Source: Piscinibacter sp. (GTDB lineage: Bacteria > Pseudomonadota > Gammaproteobacteria > Burkholderiales > Burkholderiaceae_C). From it: DNA of 64,000 nt. This document shows positions 33,184 to 42,281 of this stretch, piece by piece. Position 1 is the first letter of the stretch, and each line of letters starts with the position of its first letter. Where the stretch lies: NCBI GenBank assembly GCA_016706565.1, contig JADJJI010000001.1:310001-374000 (forward strand). Reading direction: 5' to 3'. The position numbers and the translations under genes are program-made. The notes below the pieces were generated by a model. It did not search any database, had not been told where the DNA came from, and saw only the letters and a program-made list of their open reading frames with translations.

Positions 33184-34977
33184 TCACGGCACCGCGGAGG
33201 CCTTGAAGGCGGGCCGGGCCAGGATGCGCGCCACGTTGTCGACGCGGCTCACCACGCCGCCGGCGACGTAGCTGCTCGGCGTGTCGGGCTCCAGCGCCGC
33301 CACGGCCAGGTAGGCCAGCGGCTGGTCCAGCGGCACGTACCAGCTGCCCGGCGCCACGTCGACCAGAGCCGGTACGGCCTCCACCTGCACCAGCAAGACA
33401 CCTCCGGCGTCGGCCATCCCGGGCGGGCCATCCGAAGCGGGCACGGTGGCGCGCGATATCTCGCGGTAGGTCTCGCCGCGCACGACCCCGTTGGCATCGA
33501 CGCGCTGCACCGACAGACCGAGTGCGCGCAGGCGCAGCATGGCCTCGCGCTCGCCGGCAGCCAGCCAGTAGCCGCAGGGCCGCGCGCGCGACTTCAGCAC
33601 CTGCAGCTGCAGCGACGAATCCCAGGCCACCGAGACCGACTTGTCGGCGCCGGTCAGCGGGTCGAGCAGGCGCAGCGGGTATTCGCTCGGTGTGGCTGCC
33701 GCTTCGACGACGACCTCGCCCTGGCAGGCCAGCCGGCTGACTTCGCTGTCGACAAAGCGGCGCAGCTTGACGAGGTCGTCGGCACGTGCTGCGGCACTCT
33801 GCAGCACGCTCGTCATCGCCACCACCTGCGTGTGCACGCGGCGCGCGAAATGCGCCCGGCCGAGGCCGACCCCGCGTGACTCGATCAGCAGGCTCACCGC
33901 ATGGCGCAGGCCGCTCACGTTGCGGCCCATGTCGGGGCGCGTGCCCCCCATGGCCACGCGCCGATCGTCGGCCGCGCCCGACAGCGTGTGGTACCAGTCG
34001 CTGCTCAGCCCCTCGCGCTGCAGGCTGGCCAGCAGAGGCTGGCGGAACCATTCTTCGGCTGCCCGCGTCACGAACTCGTGGACGTTGCCGGCAGTGGCGT
34101 ACTGCAGCAGCACATCGGCCCGCGCAACGGCGCCGAACTTGTCGAGGTACAGGCCGGCCGCCGGGTACTCGTGCGCATCGGCGACAACCATCGGCTCGTA
34201 GTCGCGCATCAGGGCGGCCATCGCCTGCGCCTCGGGCGTGCGCAGCAGCAGGTGATCGCGGTTGGCATCCAGGCCGCTGGCGGTGGCACGCCGGCCCGCC
34301 TGCGCGCCGTCGGGGTTGGCGCGCGGCACGATCAGCACGTTGAGGCGGTCGAGCAGCGGCGCGAGCGGGCCCTGCGCCAGCTGCCGGGCCAGCACCAGCA
34401 GGGCTTCGCTGCCGGCCGGCTCGTCGCCATGCTGCTGGCCGATCAGCATCACCGTCGGCCGGGCGGTGCTGCGCAGGGCAGCGCTGGCGGCATCGCCCAG
34501 GCGCGTGAGCAGCAGCGCCTCGATCGGCTGGCCGCTCTGCGACAGGCCCGGCGAGAGCAGTTGCACGCGGGTCGGTGGCGGTGTCTCGCGAGCGAGCTCG
34601 CGCAGCATCGATTGCATCTCGGCACTGCTCGTGAAAGCCTGCCGGCCGGCCGCGAACGCGGGAGTGGCGTAGCGCACCGGCGGGTCCGGGAAGCGCGCGG
34701 CCAGTGCCGTGGCTTCCGTGGATGCCGGCGCCTCGATGGCGGCGGCAGGCGCGGTTGCCGGAGGCGCCGCAGGCTGAGCCGGCGGCGCCGACACGGGCCC
34801 CGCCGGGCTCGGGCCGCCCAGGGGAGCGGGCACCTGGGAGGCCGGGCGCGACTGCACGGCCGTGCCGGCCGGCGGCGGGCTCGCGCAGGCCGCCAGCAAG
34901 GCGGCAGCAGCCAGTGCCCACGGCACAGGGGCGAGTCTCCATCCGGGGCGTCGGGGCGTCGGCTGTGGCATCGGCAT
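33184..34977 (-). CDS. M14-type zinc carboxypeptidase lipoprotein
   Basis: A 597-residue exported protein with a lipobox LAAC after a hydrophobic leader and a Pro/Ala-rich linker (about 30 to 95). The peptidase domain has the M14 zinc motif GQQHGDEPAGSE (H-x2-E), VPRANPDGAQAGRRA and DANRDHLLL in the expected order, and VVADAHEYP, which may supply the third zinc ligand. Members trim peptidoglycan peptides or oligopeptides. The second half lacks a recognised domain. A GTG at 34995 is an alternative start. Confidence 0.75.
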   Translation of the reverse strand: MPMPQPTPRRPGWRLAPVPWALAAAALLAACASPPPAGTAVQSRPASQVPAPLGGPSPAGPVSAPPAQPAAPPATAPAAAIEAPASTEATALAARFPDPPVRYATPAFAAGRQAFTSSAEMQSMLRELARETPPPTRVQLLSPGLSQSGQPIEALLLTRLGDAASAALRSTARPTVMLIGQQHGDEPAGSEALLVLARQLAQGPLAPLLDRLNVLIVPRANPDGAQAGRRATASGLDANRDHLLLRTPEAQAMAALMRDYEPMVVADAHEYPAAGLYLDKFGAVARADVLLQYATAGNVHEFVTRAAEEWFRQPLLASLQREGLSSDWYHTLSGAADDRRVAMGGTRPDMGRNVSGLRHAVSLLIESRGVGLGRAHFARRVHTQVVAMTSVLQSAAARADDLVKLRRFVDSEVSRLACQGEVVVEAAATPSEYPLRLLDPLTGADKSVSVAWDSSLQLQVLKSRARPCGYWLAAGEREAMLRLRALGLSVQRVDANGVVRGETYREISRATVPASDGPPGMADAGGVLLVQVEAVPALVDVAPGSWYVPLDQPLAYLAVAALEPDTPSSYVAGGVVSRVDNVARILARPAFKASAVP

Positions 34978-35093
34978 CGAGGAATGGGCTGGCACCGGGA
35001 GCGCGCACTATAGGCGACGGACCGGGGCCGAGGGTCGGCGCGGGAGCCGCGCGCACCGCACAATCGGGGCAAACCATTCTTCGATGCCCGTTC

Positions 35094-35582
35094 ATGGCCA
35101 TTCTCAAGACGACGCTCCTGGTCATCGTGCTGCTGGCGCTGGCCGTCGGCCTCGCGGCGCAACTCGGCCTGCTGCGCGGGCGCACGCCGAGCGACCTCGG
35201 CGCGCGTGACGGCCGCCTCAAGCCGCCATCGACGACGCCCAACAGCGTCAGCAGCCAGGCCGCGCTCTATCCCGACAATCCCCAGCGGGCTTATGCCGCC
35301 ATCGCGCCCTTCCCCGCCAGCGAAGGCGGGCCGCAGACGCTGGAGCGCATCCGGCGCGTCTGCGAGGGCATGCCAGGCGCCAAGGTGGCCAAGAGCGACC
35401 CTGGCTATCTGCACGTGCAGTTCGAGACCCGCTGGATGAAGTTCGTCGACGACACCGAGTTCTGGTTCGACCCGCGCGCCGGCTTGATCCACGTGCGCTC
35501 GGCGTCGCGCATGGGAAGGAAGGACTTCGGCGTCAACCGCGCGCGTGTCGAGGCCATCCGCGCGCGCCTCGAGGCACGCTGA
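35094..35582 (+). CDS. DUF1499 family protein
   Basis: A 162-residue protein with one N-terminal membrane helix (ILKTTLLVIVLLALAVGLAA), hence anchored at the inner membrane. The rest matches DUF1499: PNSVSSQA near residue 50, VAKSDPGYLHVQFETRWMKFVDDTEFWF and the C-terminal VRSASRMGRKDFGVNRARVEAI. The start at 35094 gives a clean membrane anchor. The function of the family is unknown. It stands alone between a divergent peptidase gene and the LytS/LytTR pair. Confidence 0.85.
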   Translation: MAILKTTLLVIVLLALAVGLAAQLGLLRGRTPSDLGARDGRLKPPSTTPNSVSSQAALYPDNPQRAYAAIAPFPASEGGPQTLERIRRVCEGMPGAKVAKSDPGYLHVQFETRWMKFVDDTEFWFDPRAGLIHVRSASRMGRKDFGVNRARVEAIRARLEAR

Positions 35583-35675
35583 GGCGCCTCGGTTGGCGTC
35601 GCGAACCCGGCATCTCGCGCCCTGCAGCCACCGCCTGTCGCAGCTGTGGCGACGTCAGCCCTGGCCCGCGCCAGA

Positions 35676-36767
35676 ATGCTGCCCATGACGCCTGCAGCCG
35701 ACACCCTCGCTACCTCGCCCTGGCGCAGCTTTGCCTGGCGCGGGCTGAAAGTGCTGGCGATCGGCATCGGCATCGCGCTGCTCTTCGCACTGGCGCAGCC
35801 GCACAAGCTGGGTGTCTCGATGGCCTATGCGGTGCCGATCACTTTCGGCTGCTGGTTCTTCATCGATGCCGGCCGCCTGCTCACCGCGCGCTGGCTGCAG
35901 CGCCGCGGCCCGATGGCGCACCCTCAGTGGCCAGGCTGGCCCTGGATGGCCGGGGTGCTGCTGGTCGGCACCGTGCTGGGCTACCAGGTCGGGCACACGG
36001 TCGGCAACCTCGTCACCGGCCATAACGCACCCGGCCTCCTCTTCGAAGGGCCGGTGCGTGCCATCTCGCTGGTGGCGTTCTCGCTCGTACCCGGCGTCCT
36101 GGCCACCTACTTCTTCTACACGCGCAGCCGGCTCGCCACCATCGCGGCACAAGCTCAGGAAGCGCAGCGCCATGCGGCCCAGGCGCAGCTGCGACTGCTG
36201 GAATCTCAGCTCGAGCCACACATGCTCTTCAACACGCTGGCCAACCTGCGCGTGCTGATCGCGCTGGACCCGCCGCGCGCGCAGGCGATGCTCGACCAGC
36301 TGATCGCCTTCCTGCGGGCCACGCTGAATGCCTCGCGCGCCGGGCAGCATGCGCTGTCGGCCGAGTTCTCGCGAATCGCCGACTACCTGGCGCTGATGAA
36401 GGTGCGCATGGGTGAGCGGCTGCAGACACAGTTGGTCTTGCCCGACGAGCTCGCCAGCCTGCCGGTGCCACCGCTGCTGCTGCAGCCGCTGGTGGAGAAC
36501 AGCATCCGCCACGGGCTGGAGCCGAAGGTCGAGGGTGGGCGCATCGAGCTGGAGGCCTCGCGCGAAGGCGATGTGCTCGTGCTGCGCGTGCGCGACACCG
36601 GCTCGGGCCTGTCCGAACCGTCCGCCGACGGCACGCACTTCGGCCTGCAGCAGGTGCGCGAGCGCCTCGCCACGCTGTACGGTGAGCGCGCCGGCCTGCA
36701 ACTGGAAGCCGCCGACGACGGTCGCGGCGGCACCCTCGCCACCATCCGCCTGCCCGTCACGAGATGA
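35676..36767 (+). CDS. LytS-type sensor histidine kinase
   Basis: A 363-residue membrane kinase. About four transmembrane helices (residues about 25 to 148) are followed by the His_kinase (PF06580) box LESQLEPHMLFNTLANL with H182 as the likely phospho-acceptor, and by an ATPase domain with VPPLLLQPLVENSIRHGLEP and RDTGSGLSE. EPHMLFN replaces the common QPHFLFN. The start is uncertain: ATG at 35676 or 35685, or GTG at 35646. It overlaps the following LytTR gene by 4 bp, so the pair form one two-component system. The signal is unknown. Confidence 0.85.
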   Translation: MLPMTPAADTLATSPWRSFAWRGLKVLAIGIGIALLFALAQPHKLGVSMAYAVPITFGCWFFIDAGRLLTARWLQRRGPMAHPQWPGWPWMAGVLLVGTVLGYQVGHTVGNLVTGHNAPGLLFEGPVRAISLVAFSLVPGVLATYFFYTRSRLATIAAQAQEAQRHAAQAQLRLLESQLEPHMLFNTLANLRVLIALDPPRAQAMLDQLIAFLRATLNASRAGQHALSAEFSRIADYLALMKVRMGERLQTQLVLPDELASLPVPPLLLQPLVENSIRHGLEPKVEGGRIELEASREGDVLVLRVRDTGSGLSEPSADGTHFGLQQVRERLATLYGERAGLQLEAADDGRGGTLATIRLPVTR

Positions 36768-37579
36768 ACACACCGACCGCCCTGATCGCCGAGGACGAAG
36801 CCCTGCTCGCCGCCCACCTGCAGGCGGAACTGGCGCGCCTGTGGCCCGACCTTCGGGTCGTCGCCAACGTGTCCCACGGCGCGGCGGCCGTCGAACAGTC
36901 GCTGGCGCTGCGGCCCGACATCGTGTTCCTCGACATCCGCATGCCCGGCATGGACGGGCTGGAAGCCGCTCAGGCGATCGGCGAAGACTGGCCGGAAGGC
37001 GAGGCGCCACCACTGCTGGTGTTCGTCACCGCCTACGACCAGTACGCCCTGCAGGCCTTCGAACAGGCCGCGGTCGACTACGTGCTCAAGCCCGTGCAGC
37101 CCGAGCGGCTGGCGCAGACCTGTGCGCGGCTGCGTGCGGCGCTGGAGCGCCGCAGCGAGCCGCAGGGCGGGGCCACGGTGGAGTCGGCGCTATCGCAGCT
37201 CAGGGCGCTGCTCGGAGCGCCGGGTCTGGTGGGGGCCGCGGCCAGCCCGGCCGCCCGCCTGAACGTCATCCAGGCCGGCGTCGGTACGGCGATCTACATG
37301 GTGCCTGTGCAGGAGGTGCTGTACTTCGAAGCCGCCGACAAGTACGTTCGGGTGATCACGGCCGAGCGCGAGCACCTGATCCGTACTTCGCTGCGCGAAC
37401 TGCTGCCACAACTGGACCCGGACCGCTTCTGGCAGGTGCACCGGGGCACCGTGGTGCGTTCCGATGCCATCGCCTCGGCACTGCGCGACGAGTCAGGCAA
37501 GCTGACCCTCGTGCTGCGCGGCCACGGCGACAAGCTGGCCGTCAGCCGGCTCTACGCGCACCGCTTCAAACCGATGTGA
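36764..37579 (+). CDS. LytTR-type response regulator
   Basis: A 271-residue regulator. The receiver domain has the acidic pocket (AEDEALL) and the phosphorylation site D57 in FLDIRMPGMDG, with FVTAYDQYALQAFEQAAVDYVLKP completing it. A linker leads to the LytTR DNA-binding domain (about 165 to 268), with YFEAADKYVRVIT, RTSLRELLPQLDPDRFWQVHRGTVV and LAVSRLYAHRFKPM. Its ATG overlaps the kinase stop (ATGA). Targets are unknown, but sites are often next to the pair, and here the closest genes are two short convergent ones. Confidence 0.92.
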   Translation: MNTPTALIAEDEALLAAHLQAELARLWPDLRVVANVSHGAAAVEQSLALRPDIVFLDIRMPGMDGLEAAQAIGEDWPEGEAPPLLVFVTAYDQYALQAFEQAAVDYVLKPVQPERLAQTCARLRAALERRSEPQGGATVESALSQLRALLGAPGLVGAAASPAARLNVIQAGVGTAIYMVPVQEVLYFEAADKYVRVITAEREHLIRTSLRELLPQLDPDRFWQVHRGTVVRSDAIASALRDESGKLTLVLRGHGDKLAVSRLYAHRFKPM

Positions 37580-37639
37580 GCGCGTGGCGCCCAGGCCAAG
37601 GCGAAGGCCCTGCGAAACTGGCCAGCATCGGCCTGAGGA

Positions 37640-37689
37640 TGAGCCGCCGACGGTGCGCAGTTGCACAGGCGCCACCCCTCGGCGGCTCA
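37640..37689. terminator. Inverted repeat between convergent genes (terminator-like)
   Basis: A perfect 11-bp pair TGAGCCGCCGA (37640 to 37650) and TCGGCGGCTCA (37679 to 37689) encloses a smaller GTGC/GCAC stem. It lies between the LytTR gene and the convergent short gene, whose stop codon is inside the right arm. No U-tract is evident. Confidence 0.45.
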
Positions 37690-37896
37690 GTGCGCCAGAT
37701 CGGTTTGCGCGAGCGCGATGCGCACCATCGCGGCCATGGTCTGCTGGAGATCGCGGCCCGGGCCGGCCAGGCGGGCGGCTGCGTCGTCGAAGCCATCGTC
37801 GCCTCGATCGAGCCGGGGCGACGGCTCGGCGGCCGAGCGGGTGTTGCGCGGGCGGTAGGGCCAGACCACTGCCGGGGAGGGGGTGTGGCGGTTCAT
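37687..37896 (-). CDS. Short hypothetical protein (69 aa), second of a coupled pair
   Basis: The 69-codon frame starts MNRHTPSPAVVWPYRPRN and ends in a possible amphipathic helix with an Asp-rich centre (DRGDDGFDDAAARLAG..) and QQTMAAMVRIALAQTDLAH. Its ATG overlaps the stop of the preceding short gene in ATGA, a coupling that argues both are real. No hydrophobic segment or known domain is visible. I do not recognise it. Confidence 0.55.
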   Translation of the reverse strand: MNRHTPSPAVVWPYRPRNTRSAAEPSPRLDRGDDGFDDAAARLAGPGRDLQQTMAAMVRIALAQTDLAH

Positions 37897-38060
37897 GCGG
37901 CGCTCGAGGTGCTTGCCGCACGCGCGATGGCGGGCGGATTGAAAACCATCAGCGCGGTGACGGCCAGGGTGGCCAGCATCACCACGCCCACCAGGCCCAC
38001 CGCGAACTGGCGGCGGCGACGGGCCTTGGACTCGGCCACGTACGATTCGTAGTGCTTCAT
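37893..38060 (-). CDS. Short membrane protein (55 aa), first of a coupled pair
   Basis: A 55-codon frame with a strong AAGGAG seven bases before the ATG. It has a charged N-terminus (MKHYESYVAESKARRRRQ), a single transmembrane helix (FAVGLVGVVMLATLAVTALMV) and a short tail. Nearly every codon ends in G or C, as in real genes of this genome. It would sit in the inner membrane with positive residues inside. It overlaps the 69-aa gene by 4 bp, and a palindrome lies in its leader. Function is unknown. Confidence 0.65.
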   Translation of the reverse strand: MKHYESYVAESKARRRRQFAVGLVGVVMLATLAVTALMVFNPPAIARAASTSSAA

Positions 38061-38079
38061 GCAGGGACTCCTTCGCAGT

Positions 38080-38102
38080 CATCGGTGCGGAATGCACCGA
38101 TG
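38080..38102. promoter_or_regulatory. Palindrome in the leader of the short membrane-protein gene
   Basis: Perfect 9-bp arms CATCGGTGC and GCACCGATG around GGAAT, ending 20 bp before the start codon at 38060 (minus strand). It could be a protein-binding operator or an mRNA hairpin in the 5' leader. Confidence 0.45.
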
Positions 38103-38149
38103 CAGCAAATCTAGGGGAGCCCCGCCGAGCGCGCATCGCTCGTTGGGGG

Positions 38150-38171
38150 GACGGGCCTAGAGAGGCCCGTC
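38150..38171 (-). terminator. Hairpin after the repeat-protein gene
   Basis: A perfect 9-bp stem GACGGGCCT / AGGCCCGTC with an AGAG loop, 8 bp beyond the stop of the gene at 38179. It is followed on the minus strand by C-residues, not by T, so it is a weak intrinsic terminator at best. Confidence 0.5.
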
Positions 38172-38178
38172 CAATCCG

Positions 38179-38655
38179 TCAGTGGCTGTACTTGCGGTTG
38201 TCGCTGCGGTCGTCACGCCGATCCTGGCGGCGGTCATCGCGGCGGTCGTAGCGATCGGGCACGCCATCGCGATCGCGGTCGCCGTAGCCGCGGTTGTCGT
38301 AGCGGTCCCAGCGGTTCGGCACGCCGTCGTGGTCGCGGTCGCCCCAACCCGGGCCACGGCCGTGGTAGCCGTAGCCGATGGGCACCGGGCGGCTCACCAC
38401 CACCGGGGCCGGGTAGACCACGCGCGGCGCCGGCCGATAGACCACGGGAGGCGGCGAATAGACCACCGGCGGCGGCGAGTACACGGGAACGGGCGCGTAG
38501 ATCGGCGCCGGGGCGTAGACCGGGCCGTTGGAGATCACCGTACCGATCGGAGGCGCGCTGATGCCGATCGACCAGTAGACGTCGCCGGCCCGTGCGGTGC
38601 CTGCGGCGAGCAGCGTGGCTGCGGTGGCAACGGCTGCGATCAGGGACTTGTTCAT
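38179..38655 (-). CDS. Periplasmic Pro/Val/Tyr-repeat protein with DxDxDG calcium-type repeats
   Basis: A 158-residue protein with a signal peptide (MNKSLIAAVATAATLLAAGTA, cut near ARA). The start at 38655 follows AAGGAG. The middle is a tandem repeat of Tyr-Ala/Ser-Pro-Pro-Val units (residues about 45 to 95). The C-terminus has two tandem DRDHDGVPNRWDRYDNR / DRDRDGVPDRYDRRDDR units that match the DxDxDGxxDxxD calcium-binding loop of thrombospondin type 3 repeats. Calcium binding is inferred from that pattern. Similar proteins are common as hypotheticals in Burkholderiales. It is divergent from glnS. Confidence 0.7.
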   Translation of the reverse strand: MNKSLIAAVATAATLLAAGTARAGDVYWSIGISAPPIGTVISNGPVYAPAPIYAPVPVYSPPPVVYSPPPVVYRPAPRVVYPAPVVVSRPVPIGYGYHGRGPGWGDRDHDGVPNRWDRYDNRGYGDRDRDGVPDRYDRRDDRRQDRRDDRSDNRKYSH

Positions 38656-38808
38656 GCGTTTGCTCCTTGGGTGGCGCGCATCCGGTGCGTGCCTGCCGCA
38701 AACAACGCGGCGCCCGGGGGGGGCAGTTGACCCGGGAAGGTAAAGACATATTGCTGGCGACCACCCCCGGAAGGGGGTACACGCAGGGCGCGCCGATAGA
38801 ATGAATCC

Positions 38809-40590
<1,782 letters not shown>

Positions 40591-40609
40591 AGCCCGGCCA
40601 GCCGGCGCA

Positions 40610-42277
40610 TCAACCGATGCAGGTCCGGTTCTTCCCGGTGCGCTTGGCCTCGTACAGCGCCTGGTCGGCGCGCTCCAGCGCCGCCTCGATGGACTCGCCC
40701 GGCCGGTAGTCGGTGACCCCGGCCGAGAAGGTCACGAAGATCGTCTTGTCCTCGTGCATGAACAGGCCGCCCGACAGCGAGCGCTGCAGCCGCGTGAGGA
40801 TCTGCTGGCCTTCGTCGATCGGCGTCTCGGGCAGCAGCACGACGAACTCCTCGCCACCGTATCGCGCCACCAGGTCGGTCGGCCGCAAGGTCTTGCTCAC
40901 CACCTCGGCGAGCGAACGCAGGGCCACATCGCCGGCGGCGTGGCCGAGTTCATCGTTCAGGCGCTTGAAGTTGTCGATGTCGAGCAGGCCCACGGCCAGG
41001 CCGGCCGCACCGCGCTCGACGCGGGCGCGCTCGGCTTCGAAGGCCTGCAGCAGGCCGCGCCGGTTGGCGATCTGCGTCAGCTGGTCGGTCGACACCTCGC
41101 TGGACAGGCGGCGCAATTCATCCTCGAGTTCACCGACGCGCGCGGTCAGCTCGCTCGCCTTGGCATGTTCTTCCTGCAGCCGCCCCTGCGTCTGCTGCAC
41201 CAGCGCCTGCACGGTGCGCGTCTCCTCGACCATCTCGCGCACCACGCCGGCCAGGCTTTCCAGCGAATCGGCCTTCTCGATCACGTCGGCATAACGCCCC
41301 ACGCTTTCGTGGAAGCGGCCGGTCTGCGAGCCGAGTTCGCCCAGCTCGCTGAGCATGCGATTGATCAGCGACTTGAGCGCTTCGCGCGCCTTCTCGCGCT
41401 CGCTGCGCAGTGCGCCCTGGCGCGCGCGCGTGTCGCGCAGCAGTTCGTTGACGGCGCGCACGCCGCGGGCGGTCAGGCCCTCGTCGAGCTTGACGCGCAT
41501 CGCTTCGCACTGGCCCTTGGCCCAGCTGTCGTCCTCGGCCAGGTCGGTCAGGCTGGCGGTCAGCTCCTGGCACAGCGCGCCCAGTTGATCGACGAGGTGG
41601 TGGCGATGCTGCAGCACGATGCCTGCACGGCGGCACATCGTGTCGAGCTCCTCGGCCAGCGGCGCCGAAGCACCTTCGCTGCCGATGCGCTCGACCAGGC
41701 CCGCGAGTGCCTGTGACAGCTGCGCCGCCGCATCGTCGTTCGGGGGCAGCGCCTGGCGCGTGGTGCTGCCCAGCGTGCCGACGACCCGGCTCCAGGGCCG
41801 CTCGTCGGAAAGGTTCAACGAAATCGGAGACACGGACGGAGCCGCCTCGGCGGCCAGCGCTGCGGGAGCCTCCAGCGCGTCCAGCGGCGCCGGCTCGGTC
41901 TCGACACCGGCGTCCGGCGAATCGGCATCCCAGCTCGCCGCGAGCTGCGTGAGCCGCTGCTGCAGGCGCTTGGCATCGCTGCGGCTGCCTTCGAGCACCC
42001 GCTGCAGGCTGTCCTTGCGCCGCGCCGACGTCCAGTGGCGCCCGCCACGTTCGACGCCGCGAACGAGCTTGCCGATCAGGTTGGCCAGTGCGGCGCCGTC
42101 GGCCGCCGCCGGGGAAGCCTCGCCGGATTCCTGCGCATAGGCGCGGGCGTAGTTCTCCGGCGTCAGCTCCTGCTTGTCGAGCACCAGGCGGCGCAGGGCC
42201 GCCTTGGCGATCTGGGCCGGCAGGGTCTCGGCGCCCGGGCGTGCCGCCGTGGTGCGGCTGGATTCCGTCGTGCTCAC
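40610..42277 (-). CDS. Diguanylate cyclase with long N-terminal helical region
   Basis: A 555-residue soluble protein. The C-terminal GGDEF domain (about 395 to 550) has the active site YGGEEF (GGEEF at 474 to 478), and an allosteric I-site RPTD at 465 to 468, five residues before it, so it is probably an active, product-inhibited cyclic di-GMP synthase. The first roughly 390 residues are mostly helical, with a coiled coil (ELEDELRRLSSEV just before GGDEF) and no recognised sensor domain; short low-complexity stretches split it. It is directly downstream of the REC-GGDEF-EAL gene (4 bp gap), so they likely form one transcript. Confidence 0.88.
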   Translation of the reverse strand: MSTTESSRTTAARPGAETLPAQIAKAALRRLVLDKQELTPENYARAYAQESGEASPAAADGAALANLIGKLVRGVERGGRHWTSARRKDSLQRVLEGSRSDAKRLQQRLTQLAASWDADSPDAGVETEPAPLDALEAPAALAAEAAPSVSPISLNLSDERPWSRVVGTLGSTTRQALPPNDDAAAQLSQALAGLVERIGSEGASAPLAEELDTMCRRAGIVLQHRHHLVDQLGALCQELTASLTDLAEDDSWAKGQCEAMRVKLDEGLTARGVRAVNELLRDTRARQGALRSEREKAREALKSLINRMLSELGELGSQTGRFHESVGRYADVIEKADSLESLAGVVREMVEETRTVQALVQQTQGRLQEEHAKASELTARVGELEDELRRLSSEVSTDQLTQIANRRGLLQAFEAERARVERGAAGLAVGLLDIDNFKRLNDELGHAAGDVALRSLAEVVSKTLRPTDLVARYGGEEFVVLLPETPIDEGQQILTRLQRSLSGGLFMHEDKTIFVTFSAGVTDYRPGESIEAALERADQALYEAKRTGKNRTCIG

Positions 42278-42281
42278 GGGC

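Noticed and set aside
38340-38520. Tandem repeats as a possible CRISPR array
   Set aside because: The repeats are codon-based Tyr-Pro-Pro-Val units within one gene, with no unique spacers of regular length.
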